Assembly: GCA_017744355.1 (NCBI GenBank)
Contig: JAGIBK010000002.1
Location: 169,001 to 233,000 of the forward strand
Origin: a bacterium
GTDB taxonomy: Bacteria > Cyanobacteriota > Sericytochromatia > S15B-MN24 > UBA4093
Length of the DNA stretch: 64,000 bases
Reading direction: 5' to 3'
Below the pieces are notes generated by a model that saw nothing but the letters and a program-made list of their open reading frames with translations, was not told the DNA's origin and made no database searches. Below, piece after piece: positions 9,801 to 18,302 of the stretch. The stretch's first letter is position 1, and every line of letters starts with the position of its first letter. The position numbers and the translations under genes were made by a program.

Positions 9801-10119
9801 CGTGATCCCCAGCGTCGACGGCCGCTACTTTGGCCGTGACATGATCGCCGGCTACGTCTACAACTTCCCCTGGAGCGCCGGCAACTCCAGTACGGCCATC
9901 GCAGTCGACGCCGTCGGCTCCCCCTACTTCTACTATACCGGTATCCAGAAAGTCGGCCCCGATGGTCTGGCCACCGTCATCACCGGTAAGACCTCCACGA
10001 CCAGGGCGATCGGCGCGCTCGCCACCAAGACCATCCTCAATCCCCCCCTCGGGATGGCGTTCACCAGCAACGGGGATCTGTACTTCGCCTGTGACAACAG
10101 CGTCCGGCGTATCCATTGA
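6895..10119 (+). CDS. NHL-repeat beta-propeller lipoprotein with IPT/TIG domain
   Basis: 1074 aa. ATG 6895 has GGAGGAG upstream and gives a signal peptide with lipobox L-V-G-C (Cys25). A carboxypeptidase-regulatory-like domain follows (residues ~40-130, ATVSLINPSDGQT), then an IPT/TIG domain (~240-325), then from ~335 to the end a propeller of NHL-type blades. Eight blades contain GTYFGQ-x-MTANCIYTIAG followed by GVAVDAQGNVFIADT-x-NHRIRMIP, a ~66-residue period, longer than the usual ~40. Probably a surface protein for protein or glycan contact. Heads a three-gene lipoprotein operon. Confidence 0.85.
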   Translation: MHNVVRDTVKPWRLLILLVGLLVGCPHLPSAVQSSQATPVLSGTVLGQDGYQTQGTPISEIANGATVSLINPSDGQTIATTLTQPNGDFVLAFGTKALAQNTPYLLEAIKGLSVGGAPNRAGAPAARLRTFVYKTSSGWQSLTKLSNGSDVVRINQSTTALCVIAGLRGFDKAALLALKRTITVGTPDSFAAAGGITGPEYASVWGLIDTALTLNQDPVRTVALDTATNTYARLERGPFVTDLSTVQSDPGTTITLYGSGFDPVKTNNKVYFAGDASAATVVSVNATGTQLVVKVSNNADVGTIVVQVGNLRSLVASATVFKPGPVVEAFAGAVDYATGKRIPLAGTKARNFYPESPSTFPTSVAVASGGAVFVTSHLQVFKVFPDDTFVPVAGSLSGGSSAEGVPATSAALSVTGLAADADGNLYIAVFNRIRMVPKASGTYFGQAMTANCIYTIAGTGTSGFNNDGILATTASLNNSTGVTLDAQGNVFIADTNNHRIRMIPRTGGTYFGQTMTAHYLYTIAGTGASGSDLDGTIATSARLNAPKGVAVDAQGNVFIADTSNHRVRMIPRTGATYFGQAMTANCTYTIAGKATAGYDPDGTAAASARFNTIGGVAVDLQGNVYISDTAANRRIRMVPGTGGTYFGQSMAANCIYTIAGTGTSGYNNDAILATTATLGATTGVAVDAQGNLFIADTDNKRARMIPRAGGTYFDQIMIANYIYTFAGNGGIYFGGDGGPATYALLNTPGGVAVDAQDNVYIADTGNHRIRMVPKASGIYFGQTMTANCIYTIVGTGTSGYDPDGTTVTSARLNGPRAVAVDAQGNLFIADRLNHRIRMVPQASGTYFGQAMTANCIYTIAGIGSGSYDTGVLATSARLWLPAGIALDSQGNVYITCELTSVQMIPRVGGTYFGLSMTANYLYTLAGNGSYGVTQDAVLGRSTQVWAPVAIAVNKQGTVFFADAINNGYRVIPSVDGRYFGRDMIAGYVYNFPWSAGNSSTAIAVDAVGSPYFYYTGIQKVGPDGLATVITGKTSTTRAIGALATKTILNPPLGMAFTSNGDLYFACDNSVRRIH

Positions 10120-10139
10120 GCTTGCGAGGGCCGATTATC

Positions 10140-11159
10140 ATGCGCACGACCTCTCCCTTGATGCCTCTCGTGGCCCTGATGCTGGCTGGTTGCGCCACGA
10201 GCGCGCAGCCCCATCTGCCGAGCACCCTCTCGGGTACCGTTGCGCCCTTCCCGAGCCCCCGCCATGTCGCCGCGACGAGCGGCGAAATCGCCCAGGGTGC
10301 CACCGTCTCGCTGATCGACCCGATCAGCGGCAACACCCTGGTCACCGCCCTCACGAGACCCGATGGACGCTTTGTCTTCACCTTCGACAAGAGCTTCAAG
10401 CCCTCGGTCGGCCCTTACTTCCTGGAGGCCGCCAAGGGCCTGAGCGTTGGAGCCAGCCAGAATCGTCCATCGGTGCCTGCGGCGCGCATGCGAACCCTCA
10501 TCTCGAACTCGAACGGTCTCTGGGCCTCGCTCACCGGTCCCAACGCCAACATCACCCTCGGCACGACCGCCCTGTGCGCGCTTTCCAACCTCAAGGGCCT
10601 CGATCAGACGAAGAACCTCGCGCTGTTGGGCCGCATCGACCCCGGTTTGCCTTCCGCCTCGCCCGGAGGCCTCACGAGCAATGAGACCTTCACACCGCCT
10701 CTCGCCTGGATCTCCCTGCCGGCGACAGAGAGCATCTCGGTGCTGGAGTTCCTGCAAGCCTGGAACCTGGTCGGCCGAGCCCTCGCCCTGGATGCCGACC
10801 CCATGGCGGCCCTCATGCTGCGAGACCCCATCGCGACTGCGAGCCCGACGATCATGGATCCCGCCGTGCTTTCGGGTGTCGCCATGGCCCAAGACGGCTG
10901 GGCGCTCACCAGCGTCAAGCCCGCGACCGCCAGCACGACCATCCCATCGGTCCTCACCGTCCGCGGGATCGGCCTGCCCACCGCCACGGACAGCCTTCTC
11001 GTCACCCTCAACGGCGCCACCTGCTCCGTGCTCACCGCGAGCGCCACGGGTTCCGATTTCACCGTGCGCGTCCCCGCCGGCATCCCTCTCGGCGCCAGGA
11101 AACTCGTCGTCACCTATGGGCCCTGGAGCCACCAGGGCCTCACCGTCACCATCCAGTGA
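10140..11159 (+). CDS. Lipoprotein with carboxypeptidase-regulatory-like and TIG-like domains
   Basis: 339 aa; lipobox L-A-G-C (Cys18). The N-terminal ~130 residues parallel those of the preceding NHL lipoprotein (GATVSLIDPISGNTLVTAL, then YFLEAAKGLSVGASQNRPS), so the two are paralogous there, but this one lacks the propeller. The C-terminal ~85 residues look like an IPT/TIG fold (PSVLTVRGIGLP...LNGATCSVLTAS). Starts 20 nt after the previous stop; GAGGG upstream of ATG. Probably a surface partner of its neighbours. Confidence 0.75.
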   Translation: MRTTSPLMPLVALMLAGCATSAQPHLPSTLSGTVAPFPSPRHVAATSGEIAQGATVSLIDPISGNTLVTALTRPDGRFVFTFDKSFKPSVGPYFLEAAKGLSVGASQNRPSVPAARMRTLISNSNGLWASLTGPNANITLGTTALCALSNLKGLDQTKNLALLGRIDPGLPSASPGGLTSNETFTPPLAWISLPATESISVLEFLQAWNLVGRALALDADPMAALMLRDPIATASPTIMDPAVLSGVAMAQDGWALTSVKPATASTTIPSVLTVRGIGLPTATDSLLVTLNGATCSVLTASATGSDFTVRVPAGIPLGARKLVVTYGPWSHQGLTVTIQ

Positions 11160-11161
11160 GC

Positions 11162-11857
11162 ATGTCCCAGCCCATCATCAGGCCTCTGGCCGTTCTCGCC
11201 CTGCTGTCCGTTCTCGTCGCCGCCTGCGCCGTCGAGGACGGCCCGCCGTTCGGCGTCACGGCGATCGATCACGGTTCGCCTTTCTCGGGCGGTGAGGCTG
11301 CGAGCGCTTCTGTCGGGGTGCCGACCGTTCGTTTCGTCACCCTCGACCCCCAGGAGCTCGACCTCAACGCTCCTGACCCGCATGGCGAGACCCCTGCCGG
11401 GCTTGCTGCCACCGGCTCGCTCACGGTCGAGGTCATGCTCAGTAACGGCAGCCTCGATCCGCATGGGGTCACATGGTCCGTCTCCGAAACCTGGCTCACG
11501 GTCGATCGCTCTGGGCTCGTCCGGCTCCTGCCCGAGGCCGCCGGCACCGGGCTCATCACCGCCACCTCGGTCACCGATCCCACCCAGCGCGCGAGCGTCC
11601 CTGTCACCGTCACCCGGGACGGCATCGTGCGTGTGAGTTCCCCTTTGCCCTCGGAGGACGCCGCCGGTGCTATGGTGTTCGTCCAGCGTGGGAATGCCTA
11701 CGTGGGCGCGTTCTCCCTCGTGGGGCCGAGCACGGCTCTCAGGCTCCCGGCCGGAGAGGAGTACTCCTTCGAGGTTTCGAGCGAAACGTTCAGCCATCTC
11801 CTGCGCGTCCCGCGCCTTGGGCCCAACCAGCTCGTCACGCTCGACCTCACCCCCTGA
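11162..11857 (+). CDS. Lipoprotein with BIG2-like domain
   Basis: 231 aa; lipobox V-A-A-C (Cys22). Residues ~55-160 resemble a bacterial Ig-like (BIG2) domain: VTWSVSETWLTVDRSGLVRLLPEAAG followed by TATSVTDPTQRASVPVTV (shown in two parts). ATG 11162 is 2 nt after the previous stop, so translation is probably coupled. The last 11 nt overlap the convergent regulator gene. Third member of the surface lipoprotein operon. Confidence 0.75.
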   Translation: MSQPIIRPLAVLALLSVLVAACAVEDGPPFGVTAIDHGSPFSGGEAASASVGVPTVRFVTLDPQELDLNAPDPHGETPAGLAATGSLTVEVMLSNGSLDPHGVTWSVSETWLTVDRSGLVRLLPEAAGTGLITATSVTDPTQRASVPVTVTRDGIVRVSSPLPSEDAAGAMVFVQRGNAYVGAFSLVGPSTALRLPAGEEYSFEVSSETFSHLLRVPRLGPNQLVTLDLTP

Positions 11858-14204
11858 GCGGAAAGCCCGCGCCGAGACGCGCCTGCTGAATTCGATCGCG
11901 CAGGGACTCCAGCAGGCGGGGTTCGAGCTCCGGTAAGTTCTCGCAGGGATCCCCGCTCACGTGGTGCAAGGCGATCGTGAACCAGTACGCGGCCAGGTCG
12001 CGATCGCCAACCTCTTGGTGCTTCATCCCCTGCCGGAAGAAGGTCTCGAACTCTTTCAGCTCGTTGTAGGCGAACTCCTCGCCGACCAGGCGCTGGCGCC
12101 CTCGGCTGCTTTCGATGAGGTGCTCGCCCCCGATGGAGCGAAGCGCCTTGCGCGCGGCATAACTCAGGCCATGCAACGAGTCGCGAGGGTTGGAGGGCAG
12201 CCAGTCCCAGAAAATCTGCTCGGTTATCTTGTCCGTCTCGAGGCCGTCGGGCTGCAAGCCGAGCATCGCGAGCAGCGCCAAGGAGCGACGGCGCGGCCAG
12301 GCGGGGGCAGGTGCGCCAAGGCGCTCGATCTCGAACGCTCCAAAGACGCGCAACTTGAAAATCGGCGGAAGCGTCGCCAAGCCGAGATCCCTGAGGGCGC
12401 GGGCCTCAATGCGCCGGAGGAATCGTCCCTCTGGCGAATCGACGAGAGCACGAATCGCCTCCAAGCTTCCCTGACCCTGCAAGTGATCGAGCCAGCGCCG
12501 TAGAAATTCCCAGTGGACGCGCATGAAAGGAGACGACGCGGCGGGTATCTCCCGGGCGGCCTCGTCGTACTCGCCAAGCTCCAGCAGGCAGCGGACCCAA
12601 TAGACGTGTGCGGCGTCCCCCCATGACATGGGAGCCTCGGAGAGATCCATTGCCTCGTACTCGGCGCGCGCGCGCGCCAGCTCGCCCGACTGCGTGTGGA
12701 CCATCATCCGTCCCAGCCTGGCGAGTTGGACCTCGTAGCTCAGTGCGTGGGTCGAGGCGAGCCGCTCCAGGTGGTCGAAACAGCGCAGGGCGAGTCCACC
12801 CTCGCCGAGATAGCGGGCGCGATGCCCCAGGTAATCGAGCATGTAAGCCCGCATTCCGGGTGGAAGCGGGACGCTCGGATCCCATTGCAGCTCGAAGGTG
12901 GACGGGCGCGACTCGTCCAGGATCTCCTCTCGGGTCCGTGTAAGCAATGCTTGGGAGGTGCTTCGCTCGAAGCCCCAGCGACGTGACAGCACGTGGATGC
13001 GCCGCCGATGCCGGCGAGCCACCGTGAGGTCGTCACGCAACGTGGCCCAGGCGTGAAGGTTGGCTTCGGCCCTGATCCCGAGCATTGCGAGGGTCCTATC
13101 AGGCTGGGCCCCCAGCTGCGCGACGTCCTCCCAACACTGGGCGGCTTCGGGATGCTTGCCTTGGATCGCCAGCCACCTGCCCTGGTTCAGGAGCGCGCGT
13201 GCGCGCAAGAGGGAAGAAGGATCGGCCAGAGCGGGAGCGATGCAAGCAAGCTCCTCCTCGGGCGGCACCCCATCGAGGCGGAAGCGCGCTTCGAGACGTT
13301 GAAGGGCGAGGCGCTGCTGATCGTGTTGCGAAGCGGGGCGCAGCGCCAGCGCTTGTTCGAAACGCGCATAGGCTGCCTCGTAATCAAATGCGTCGAAATA
13401 GGCCTGTCCCTCGATCTCGAGCAACGTCGGCCGCAATGCCCGGCTCGACGCGGGTAGGCGTGCGATTTTCTCCAACATCCCCTCGCCCCGGATGGTCCAG
13501 CGGTGTTGATCCCAGAAGGTCAGCAAGTCGTGCTCGACCACCTCCCAGACGGACGGCGTCACTTCGTGAGGCTGAATCTCCGCCAGAACCTGACGCCAGG
13601 GCTTGCGCAGGACGTGACGCTCTGCTGCTTGTTCGGCCACGTTGCGCCGGATGAGCTCTTGCCCTTCAGGCGACGGGGAGGCTTCTCCGACGAGCGCGAG
13701 CGAGAAGGTCTTTGCGAGCAAATGCAGCGGCAATTCCACCAGATCCGAGAAAGTGGGACGTTCGTCCCAGGCGGGGTGATCCGAGCTCCAGACGGCCTCC
13801 AAGGCGGACTCCAAGGAGGGTAAGCGGTGGCGAGAGGCCACGACCAGCGCGCAGGACATCGGGAGGTGCTCCGCCAGCTCGACGAGGCCGGACACGAGGG
13901 GCGATTCCTCAATCGCATGAGCGTCATCCAGGAAGAGCGCGAGGTCGGGCATTAGCCCGAGGGCCGCCACGAGACGTTCCCCCCATGCGGGGCGTGGATC
14001 GGCGACGAAACGCGCGTAGGCCGCCGGTCGCGCTCCCAGCAGGCGATAAGCGAGGAACTCGGGGTCTCGATCCTCGGGGGTGAGGCGTAAGTAGAGTGTT
14101 TCAGACGGGCTTTCGGCGATCCATTGGCGCAGCAAGCGGGTCTTGCCCGCACGGGGCCCCGCCGTGAGCAGGAGGCGTCGAGCCGGCAAGAAGGACCAGC
14201 TCAT
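11847..14204 (-). CDS. Large transcriptional regulator: AAA+ ATPase, helical repeats, BTAD domain
   Basis: 785 aa. A Walker A motif (GPRAGKTRLL) lies right at the N-terminus and LALFLDDAH is a Walker B-like strand; the middle ~400 residues are TPR-like helices. The C-terminus (from LRVFGAFEIERLG) has a winged-helix segment with RRRSLALLAMLGLQPDG and a BTAD-type helical domain, as in SARP/AfsR-type activators. Unlike MalT, the DNA-binding part is at the C-terminus with BTAD. It overlaps its upstream paralogue by 4 nt (ATGA) and converges on the lipoprotein operon. Confidence 0.8.
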   Translation of the reverse strand: MSWSFLPARRLLLTAGPRAGKTRLLRQWIAESPSETLYLRLTPEDRDPEFLAYRLLGARPAAYARFVADPRPAWGERLVAALGLMPDLALFLDDAHAIEESPLVSGLVELAEHLPMSCALVVASRHRLPSLESALEAVWSSDHPAWDERPTFSDLVELPLHLLAKTFSLALVGEASPSPEGQELIRRNVAEQAAERHVLRKPWRQVLAEIQPHEVTPSVWEVVEHDLLTFWDQHRWTIRGEGMLEKIARLPASSRALRPTLLEIEGQAYFDAFDYEAAYARFEQALALRPASQHDQQRLALQRLEARFRLDGVPPEEELACIAPALADPSSLLRARALLNQGRWLAIQGKHPEAAQCWEDVAQLGAQPDRTLAMLGIRAEANLHAWATLRDDLTVARRHRRRIHVLSRRWGFERSTSQALLTRTREEILDESRPSTFELQWDPSVPLPPGMRAYMLDYLGHRARYLGEGGLALRCFDHLERLASTHALSYEVQLARLGRMMVHTQSGELARARAEYEAMDLSEAPMSWGDAAHVYWVRCLLELGEYDEAAREIPAASSPFMRVHWEFLRRWLDHLQGQGSLEAIRALVDSPEGRFLRRIEARALRDLGLATLPPIFKLRVFGAFEIERLGAPAPAWPRRRSLALLAMLGLQPDGLETDKITEQIFWDWLPSNPRDSLHGLSYAARKALRSIGGEHLIESSRGRQRLVGEEFAYNELKEFETFFRQGMKHQEVGDRDLAAYWFTIALHHVSGDPCENLPELEPRLLESLRDRIQQARLGAGFPLRG

Positions 14205-15919
14205 GCGGCGCTCGCATCCGCTTGGGCGCGACGCACGACGTCCGCGCGCTCGGCATCGAACATGTCCGGGAGATTCTCGAAGAGCTCGCCGTTGACGTAA
14301 GCGCGGGCCAAGCGCCGGAAGAGGCGGGACGCCTCGGGCCAGCCTCGCTGCTCCAGATCGGCCGCCTTGCGCATCAGGGCCTCGAACTCATGCAGGTCGC
14401 AGGACGCGATCGCATGCCAGCGGAGGCGATAGAGGCCCCCGGAAGCATCGAACAGGTGCTCGCCGTCTACGGAGGTGAGGGCATTTCGCAGGGCGTACGT
14501 GACCGTGTGCAGCGCCTCGCTGGGGGTGGCGGACGCTTCACCGAAGATCCGCTGGGCGAGTTCTCGGGCCGACATCCCTTCCGGATTCAGCGTCAGCAGG
14601 GCCAGAAGCACGCGTGCTGCCTTGCGCGGCAGCTTGACCTCAGAGCCATCCGGCGCCAAGAGTTCGAGCGGCCCAAACGCGCGCAAGCAAAATCCGAGCT
14701 TTCGCTGATGGAGTGGCTCATCGCACTCTCCAAGACGCCGGGCCAAGGCCTCCTCGCCGAGCGCGGCGGCACGGCGCGCGAAGCAGCGCTCGTAGCGGGC
14801 AACCTTCGAGAGATCGCTGAAAGCCTCGCCTGGAACGTCCAGCAGGGCTTCGAAGGGTAGCGCCGGATCGAGCAGGAGCTGGGCTTCGAGCTTGGCCACG
14901 TGAGCCTCCAGCAAGTCCCGATGGAAGCCGTGACGCGTGGCGAGCGCGATCATGCGCGTTGCGAACACCTGGGCCTGAGCACTCTCGTCACTTGCGATCG
15001 CCTGGGCATAGCGATCGCGCAACTCGCGATATGCCTGGTAATGGTACCTGCGCTCTCCTGGGATCGCCGCGGTCGATGAGGAAGCCCAATCACCGATCTT
15101 GGCGAGGGTGGGGCGCTCGGCGAGAAGCTGTGAGGGAATGCGCGCGAGCACCGCAGCCAGCGAGCGCTCCTCTGTGGTGCGTAGCGTGCGCTCAGCATAA
15201 GCGGCCAGTAGTTTTTCGAGCCGCTCCCAGGTCTTCGGAGAAAGGGAGAACGCGAGACACCGCTCGGCCGCCGAGGCCCAGGCCGGATGCAGGTGGTGCG
15301 TGTGGTCGAGGCCTGGCAGCGCCACGTTGCGTCTCACGAGTTCCTGGCTCTCGAGATCGGGTTTCTGAGAGCCGAGTAAGTGGAGCGCGAGGGCATGGCC
15401 TAGTAGCTCCTCGGGTAGCTCCAGGAGGTGTGCGGGCTCGATGCGCGTCTGCCAGATCGGGTGCTTGGCATCGAAGTGATGCGTCACCTCCCGACCGAGC
15501 TCCGTGAGGCGATGGCGTGAAGCCAACACTAACGAGCCGCCTTCGGGGAAATGGCGCAACAGGGGCAGGAGATCGTCCAGGACGGTCTCGGCGCCATGCG
15601 CGTCATCCAGGAGGAGGCGCGCTTCTGGAAGAACGTCGTCCAAGGCGCGCCCCAGGGCCGCTCCCCAGGGCAAGGAAGGAAAGCGCGCCAGGAGTTCAGC
15701 CGTCCTGCTTGCCGCTTCGGGCCAGAGCCCCGAGACGGCCGCCTGAAGTTGTCGGGGATCCCGCATGTCTGCGAGGCTGACCCTACGGGCATCCGGCCAG
15801 GTCTCGGTCCAGGCGTTTAGAAGCCTGGTCTTGCCAGCCCCGGGCCCAGCACTCAGGACCACGGTGCATGGATCTGCAGGCGGCGAAACGTCCGAGAAAG
15901 CGTGCGGTGTGGTGACCAT
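14201..15919 (-). CDS. AAA+ ATPase/BTAD transcriptional regulator, shorter paralogue
   Basis: 572 aa. Walker A GPGAGKTRLL, Walker B-like EARLLLDDAH, sensor-like LVLASRHRLTELG; C-terminal winged helix (FCLRAFGPLELL... RKAARVLLALLTLNPEG) and BTAD helices. Same architecture as the downstream gene but with a shorter helical middle. The start at ATG 15919 is chosen because a TATAAT box at 15929-15934 places the transcript start close to it; this would be a nearly leaderless mRNA without Shine-Dalgarno. ATG 15928 is the alternative. Confidence 0.75.
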   Translation of the reverse strand: MVTTPHAFSDVSPPADPCTVVLSAGPGAGKTRLLNAWTETWPDARRVSLADMRDPRQLQAAVSGLWPEAASRTAELLARFPSLPWGAALGRALDDVLPEARLLLDDAHGAETVLDDLLPLLRHFPEGGSLVLASRHRLTELGREVTHHFDAKHPIWQTRIEPAHLLELPEELLGHALALHLLGSQKPDLESQELVRRNVALPGLDHTHHLHPAWASAAERCLAFSLSPKTWERLEKLLAAYAERTLRTTEERSLAAVLARIPSQLLAERPTLAKIGDWASSSTAAIPGERRYHYQAYRELRDRYAQAIASDESAQAQVFATRMIALATRHGFHRDLLEAHVAKLEAQLLLDPALPFEALLDVPGEAFSDLSKVARYERCFARRAAALGEEALARRLGECDEPLHQRKLGFCLRAFGPLELLAPDGSEVKLPRKAARVLLALLTLNPEGMSARELAQRIFGEASATPSEALHTVTYALRNALTSVDGEHLFDASGGLYRLRWHAIASCDLHEFEALMRKAADLEQRGWPEASRLFRRLARAYVNGELFENLPDMFDAERADVVRRAQADASAA

Positions 15920-15928
15920 AGAGTTCAT

Positions 15929-15957
15929 ATTATACCGATTGAACGTTATTTGTTTAA
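15929..15957 (-). promoter_or_regulatory. Sigma-70-type promoter of the regulator pair
   Basis: On the minus strand a perfect TATAAT (15934-15929) follows a weak -35 TTAAAC (15957-15952) at 17 nt. The expected start of transcription is only a few nt from ATG 15919. The surrounding 15920-16020 is AT-rich and also the likely start region for the divergent surface-repeat gene. Confidence 0.55.
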
Positions 15958-16085
15958 TTTTGGGCGCAGTATCATTGCTTGAACAAGTTCCCTCGGGCAA
16001 TGCGAGCGGAAGTCAGGCTGAGACGTAAATTCTGACAGGGGCTAAATAGGGGCAGGCCACAACGGCTTTAGCCTGAGATAGCGCT

Positions 16086-16258
16086 TTCGGCGATTTTTCC
16101 TGCCGATGGAGCCTCCAAGCAAGCGATAGTAACCTCACGCCTGGGAGGTGCCCTGGAGAACGGTTTTTCAGGCCGATGAGTGGCAAGATACTCTCATCAA
16201 CCACACACCACCTCTCTGAGTTGAAGCCCGCCGGACGTATATCCGGTGGGCTTTCTGC
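16086..16258 (+). ncRNA. Structured RNA-like repeat element, copy 4
   Basis: Full-length copy. It begins GGCGATTTTTCCTGCC and contains AAGCGATAGTAA (16120), a CACGCCTGGGAGGTG hairpin, GAGAACGG-T5, TGGCAAGATACTC, CATCAACCACACACC, CCACCTCTCTGA and a terminator stem GCCCGCCGGA pairing with the variable TCCGGTGGGC. It stands alone in a 586-nt gap (15920-16505) between divergent genes, so it is not simply the end of a gene. The rest of the gap (16260-16490) is AT-rich with no gene seen. Confidence 0.5.
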
Positions 16259-16505
16259 TTTCCACAGGAGGGGGATTTGGCATCTTAAGCGGGTTTGAAC
16301 TCGAGCGGACACTACATCTCAGAATATTGATAATTCGAATATCATTTCGGGATATTGATAGCTAAGAGTTGCTATTCATGTGAATTTTTGGCGAATTGGT
16401 GTGCTATGAATAGTGATATTACTTGCATAGGGGCGATCGAATCTCGTTCCATCCACTTGCGCCCCGTATCTATCCATATGCCGGGGATATTATCAGGAGG
16501 CCAAT

Positions 16506-17720
16506 TTGCATTTTAGTTCGACCTTGCAAGGCGCCTTGCTCGCTTCGCTGATCCTCATTCCGATGCCCGCCTTGGCCGCGACCGATGCGGCCGTGGCAAC
16601 CGGCTCGGTGCCCGTGCGCCATATCTCCGTCAACGTGGCCCTGTTCCCGCCGCTCGAGTTCGCCTCTGAGTTCGAGGGGCGCGTCTCCCCACGATTGGGG
16701 CTCAACATCATCGGCGGTCGCACGTATGGTCTCGACGGCCTCGAGATGGGCGGCGTCTTCAACATGAAGGACGGCTACGTCAACGGTACGCAGTTGGCCG
16801 GGGCGTTCAACTTGGCTGGTGGCCCGGTGAACTACTTCCAGGCGGCTGGCATCGCTAACCTGGTCGCGGGGCCCGTGAGCGGCATGCAGGCAGCAGGTGC
16901 CGCCAATCTGGTCAGCGGCGACACGAGTGGCTTTCAGGCAGCAGGTGGCGCAAACCTGGTCAGCGGTGATACGAGGGGTTTACAGGCGGCAGGCGTGCTC
17001 AACATCGCTGGTGGGCGCGTTTCGGGATTTCAGGCGGCGGGCGGCGTGAACGTTGCGGGCGGCTCGTTTGATGGGCTGCAGGCTGCTGGCCTGGTCAATG
17101 TCGCTCAGGGTTCGCTCCGGGGCGCTCAAGCGGCAGGTCTCGTGAACACGGTCGCTGGGAACGCCGCCGGGGCCCAGATGGGCCTGCTGAATGTCGCGGG
17201 TGGCCGCGTCGACGGCGCGCAGATTGGTCTGGTGAACATCGCGGATGACCTCGACGGTGTGCCGGTCGGGATCTTCAGCTATGTGCGCAAGGGCCGTCTC
17301 GAGGCCCAGGCCCTCTACGAGAACAACGGCTTCACGCAGATTGCCGTCAATTCAGGCGGTCTGGGCGCCTACTCGATCGCGTCAGTCGGCTATCGCTCGG
17401 AGACCGGTGCCCCGCTTTACGCGCTCCAACTCGGTCTTGGCTTCAACCGCGAGCTTGGCAATGGCTTCTACAATCAATTCGAGCTCTTGAGTGGGAACGT
17501 GATGTTGACGCCTGACTCGTTCCGCAATTCGGGCGTCCTGCAGACTCTGCGCGAGTCGATCGGCTTCCGGTTGGCGCCGCACCTGGCGGCCAAGGTTGGT
17601 GTCTCGCTCAACGTTCTGTCGGCCGCGTCCCTGGCGAACAATCCGCTCACCAACTCACCCCTGTACTCGTCGGCCAACGTTCAAGTCTGGCCGGGATACT
17701 TCGCCGCGCTCGAGTTTTAA
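16506..17720 (+). CDS. LA_2272-type surface repeat protein with barrel-like C-terminus
   Basis: 404 aa. TTG start with AGGAGG 5 nt upstream; signal peptide to ~Ala24. Residues ~75-255 contain about ten tandem units of ~18 residues of the form GLxNxxxGxxxGxQAAG, as in the LA_2272/LA_2273 surface repeat family. The C-terminal ~140 residues have alternating hydrophobic strands and end in a final aromatic residue (ALEF), suggesting outer-membrane insertion. Function unknown. Flanked by structured element copies 4 and 5. Confidence 0.75.
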   Translation: MHFSSTLQGALLASLILIPMPALAATDAAVATGSVPVRHISVNVALFPPLEFASEFEGRVSPRLGLNIIGGRTYGLDGLEMGGVFNMKDGYVNGTQLAGAFNLAGGPVNYFQAAGIANLVAGPVSGMQAAGAANLVSGDTSGFQAAGGANLVSGDTRGLQAAGVLNIAGGRVSGFQAAGGVNVAGGSFDGLQAAGLVNVAQGSLRGAQAAGLVNTVAGNAAGAQMGLLNVAGGRVDGAQIGLVNIADDLDGVPVGIFSYVRKGRLEAQALYENNGFTQIAVNSGGLGAYSIASVGYRSETGAPLYALQLGLGFNRELGNGFYNQFELLSGNVMLTPDSFRNSGVLQTLRESIGFRLAPHLAAKVGVSLNVLSAASLANNPLTNSPLYSSANVQVWPGYFAALEF

Positions 17721-17751
17721 AGGGCGCGATCGCGCGTGGGCCTGCTAGATG

Positions 17752-17904
17752 GGTTTTGTGAGCAACCGGGCAATATCAGCCTCACCTTTCGAGGGCGTCA
17801 TGGGCAACAGCTCTTCGCCTTGAGGTGTGGCAAGATACTCTCATCAACCACACACCACCTCTCTGAGCTGAAGCCCGCCGGACGTACACCCGGCGGGCTT
17901 TCGA
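17752..17904 (+). ncRNA. Structured RNA-like repeat element, copy 5
   Basis: Directly downstream of the surface repeat gene. It has a degraded first box (GCAATATCAGC), a CACCTTTCGAGGGCG hairpin, GGGCAACAGC, a small GCTCTTCGCC loop, TGTGGCAAGATACTC, CATCAACCACACACC, CCACCTCTCTGA and the GCCCGCCGG terminator followed by TTTC. Nearly identical to copy 6 over its last ~85 nt. Confidence 0.5.
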
Positions 17905-17922
17905 TTGGTTATGGAATACCCG

Positions 17923-18300
17923 TTAACAGATAAATCTGGCTCTCTTGGGCGCAGTAAATTTGTATTCCGTCCATTGGCCCGACTTGGCGGAAAAGCCACG
18001 AAGAACAATGTTCGTCTTGAAGGAGACCTCACACAGGTCTTTCAATCCGTCTGCGCTTTTGATCGGAACATTATCCCAAGTCTCGGACACAGGGTTGAAC
18101 TGTCGTATCTCCAAAGATTCCCAGTCTTCGATTAGGAGCCTTCCTTCCGGCAAGACCGAACCTCCATGGGCATCTTCGGCATCCAGATGAGCTCCATCGA
18201 TCAGAACCTCAAATTGTCCTTGCTCCATATCAAGACGCATCTCTGTTACCTGGCTATCAGGAAAGGAGAGGTCTTGCAGTTTCGTGCCGAATATTTCCAT
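17923..18300 (-). CDS. Small orphan protein (immunity-like pattern), 125 aa
   Basis: No confident family. Start taken at ATG 18300, which follows the stop of the upstream gene by 2 nt; a TTG at 18327 is the alternative. A beta-rich N-terminus (MEIFGTKLQDLSFPDSQVTE, MRLDMEQGQFEVLIDG) recalls small immunity proteins of polymorphic toxin systems, but no toxin is adjacent. Last gene of an AT-rich three-gene minus-strand set. Confidence 0.5.
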   Translation of the reverse strand: MEIFGTKLQDLSFPDSQVTEMRLDMEQGQFEVLIDGAHLDAEDAHGGSVLPEGRLLIEDWESLEIRQFNPVSETWDNVPIKSADGLKDLCEVSFKTNIVLRGFSAKSGQWTEYKFTAPKRARFIC

Positions 18301-18302
18301 AG

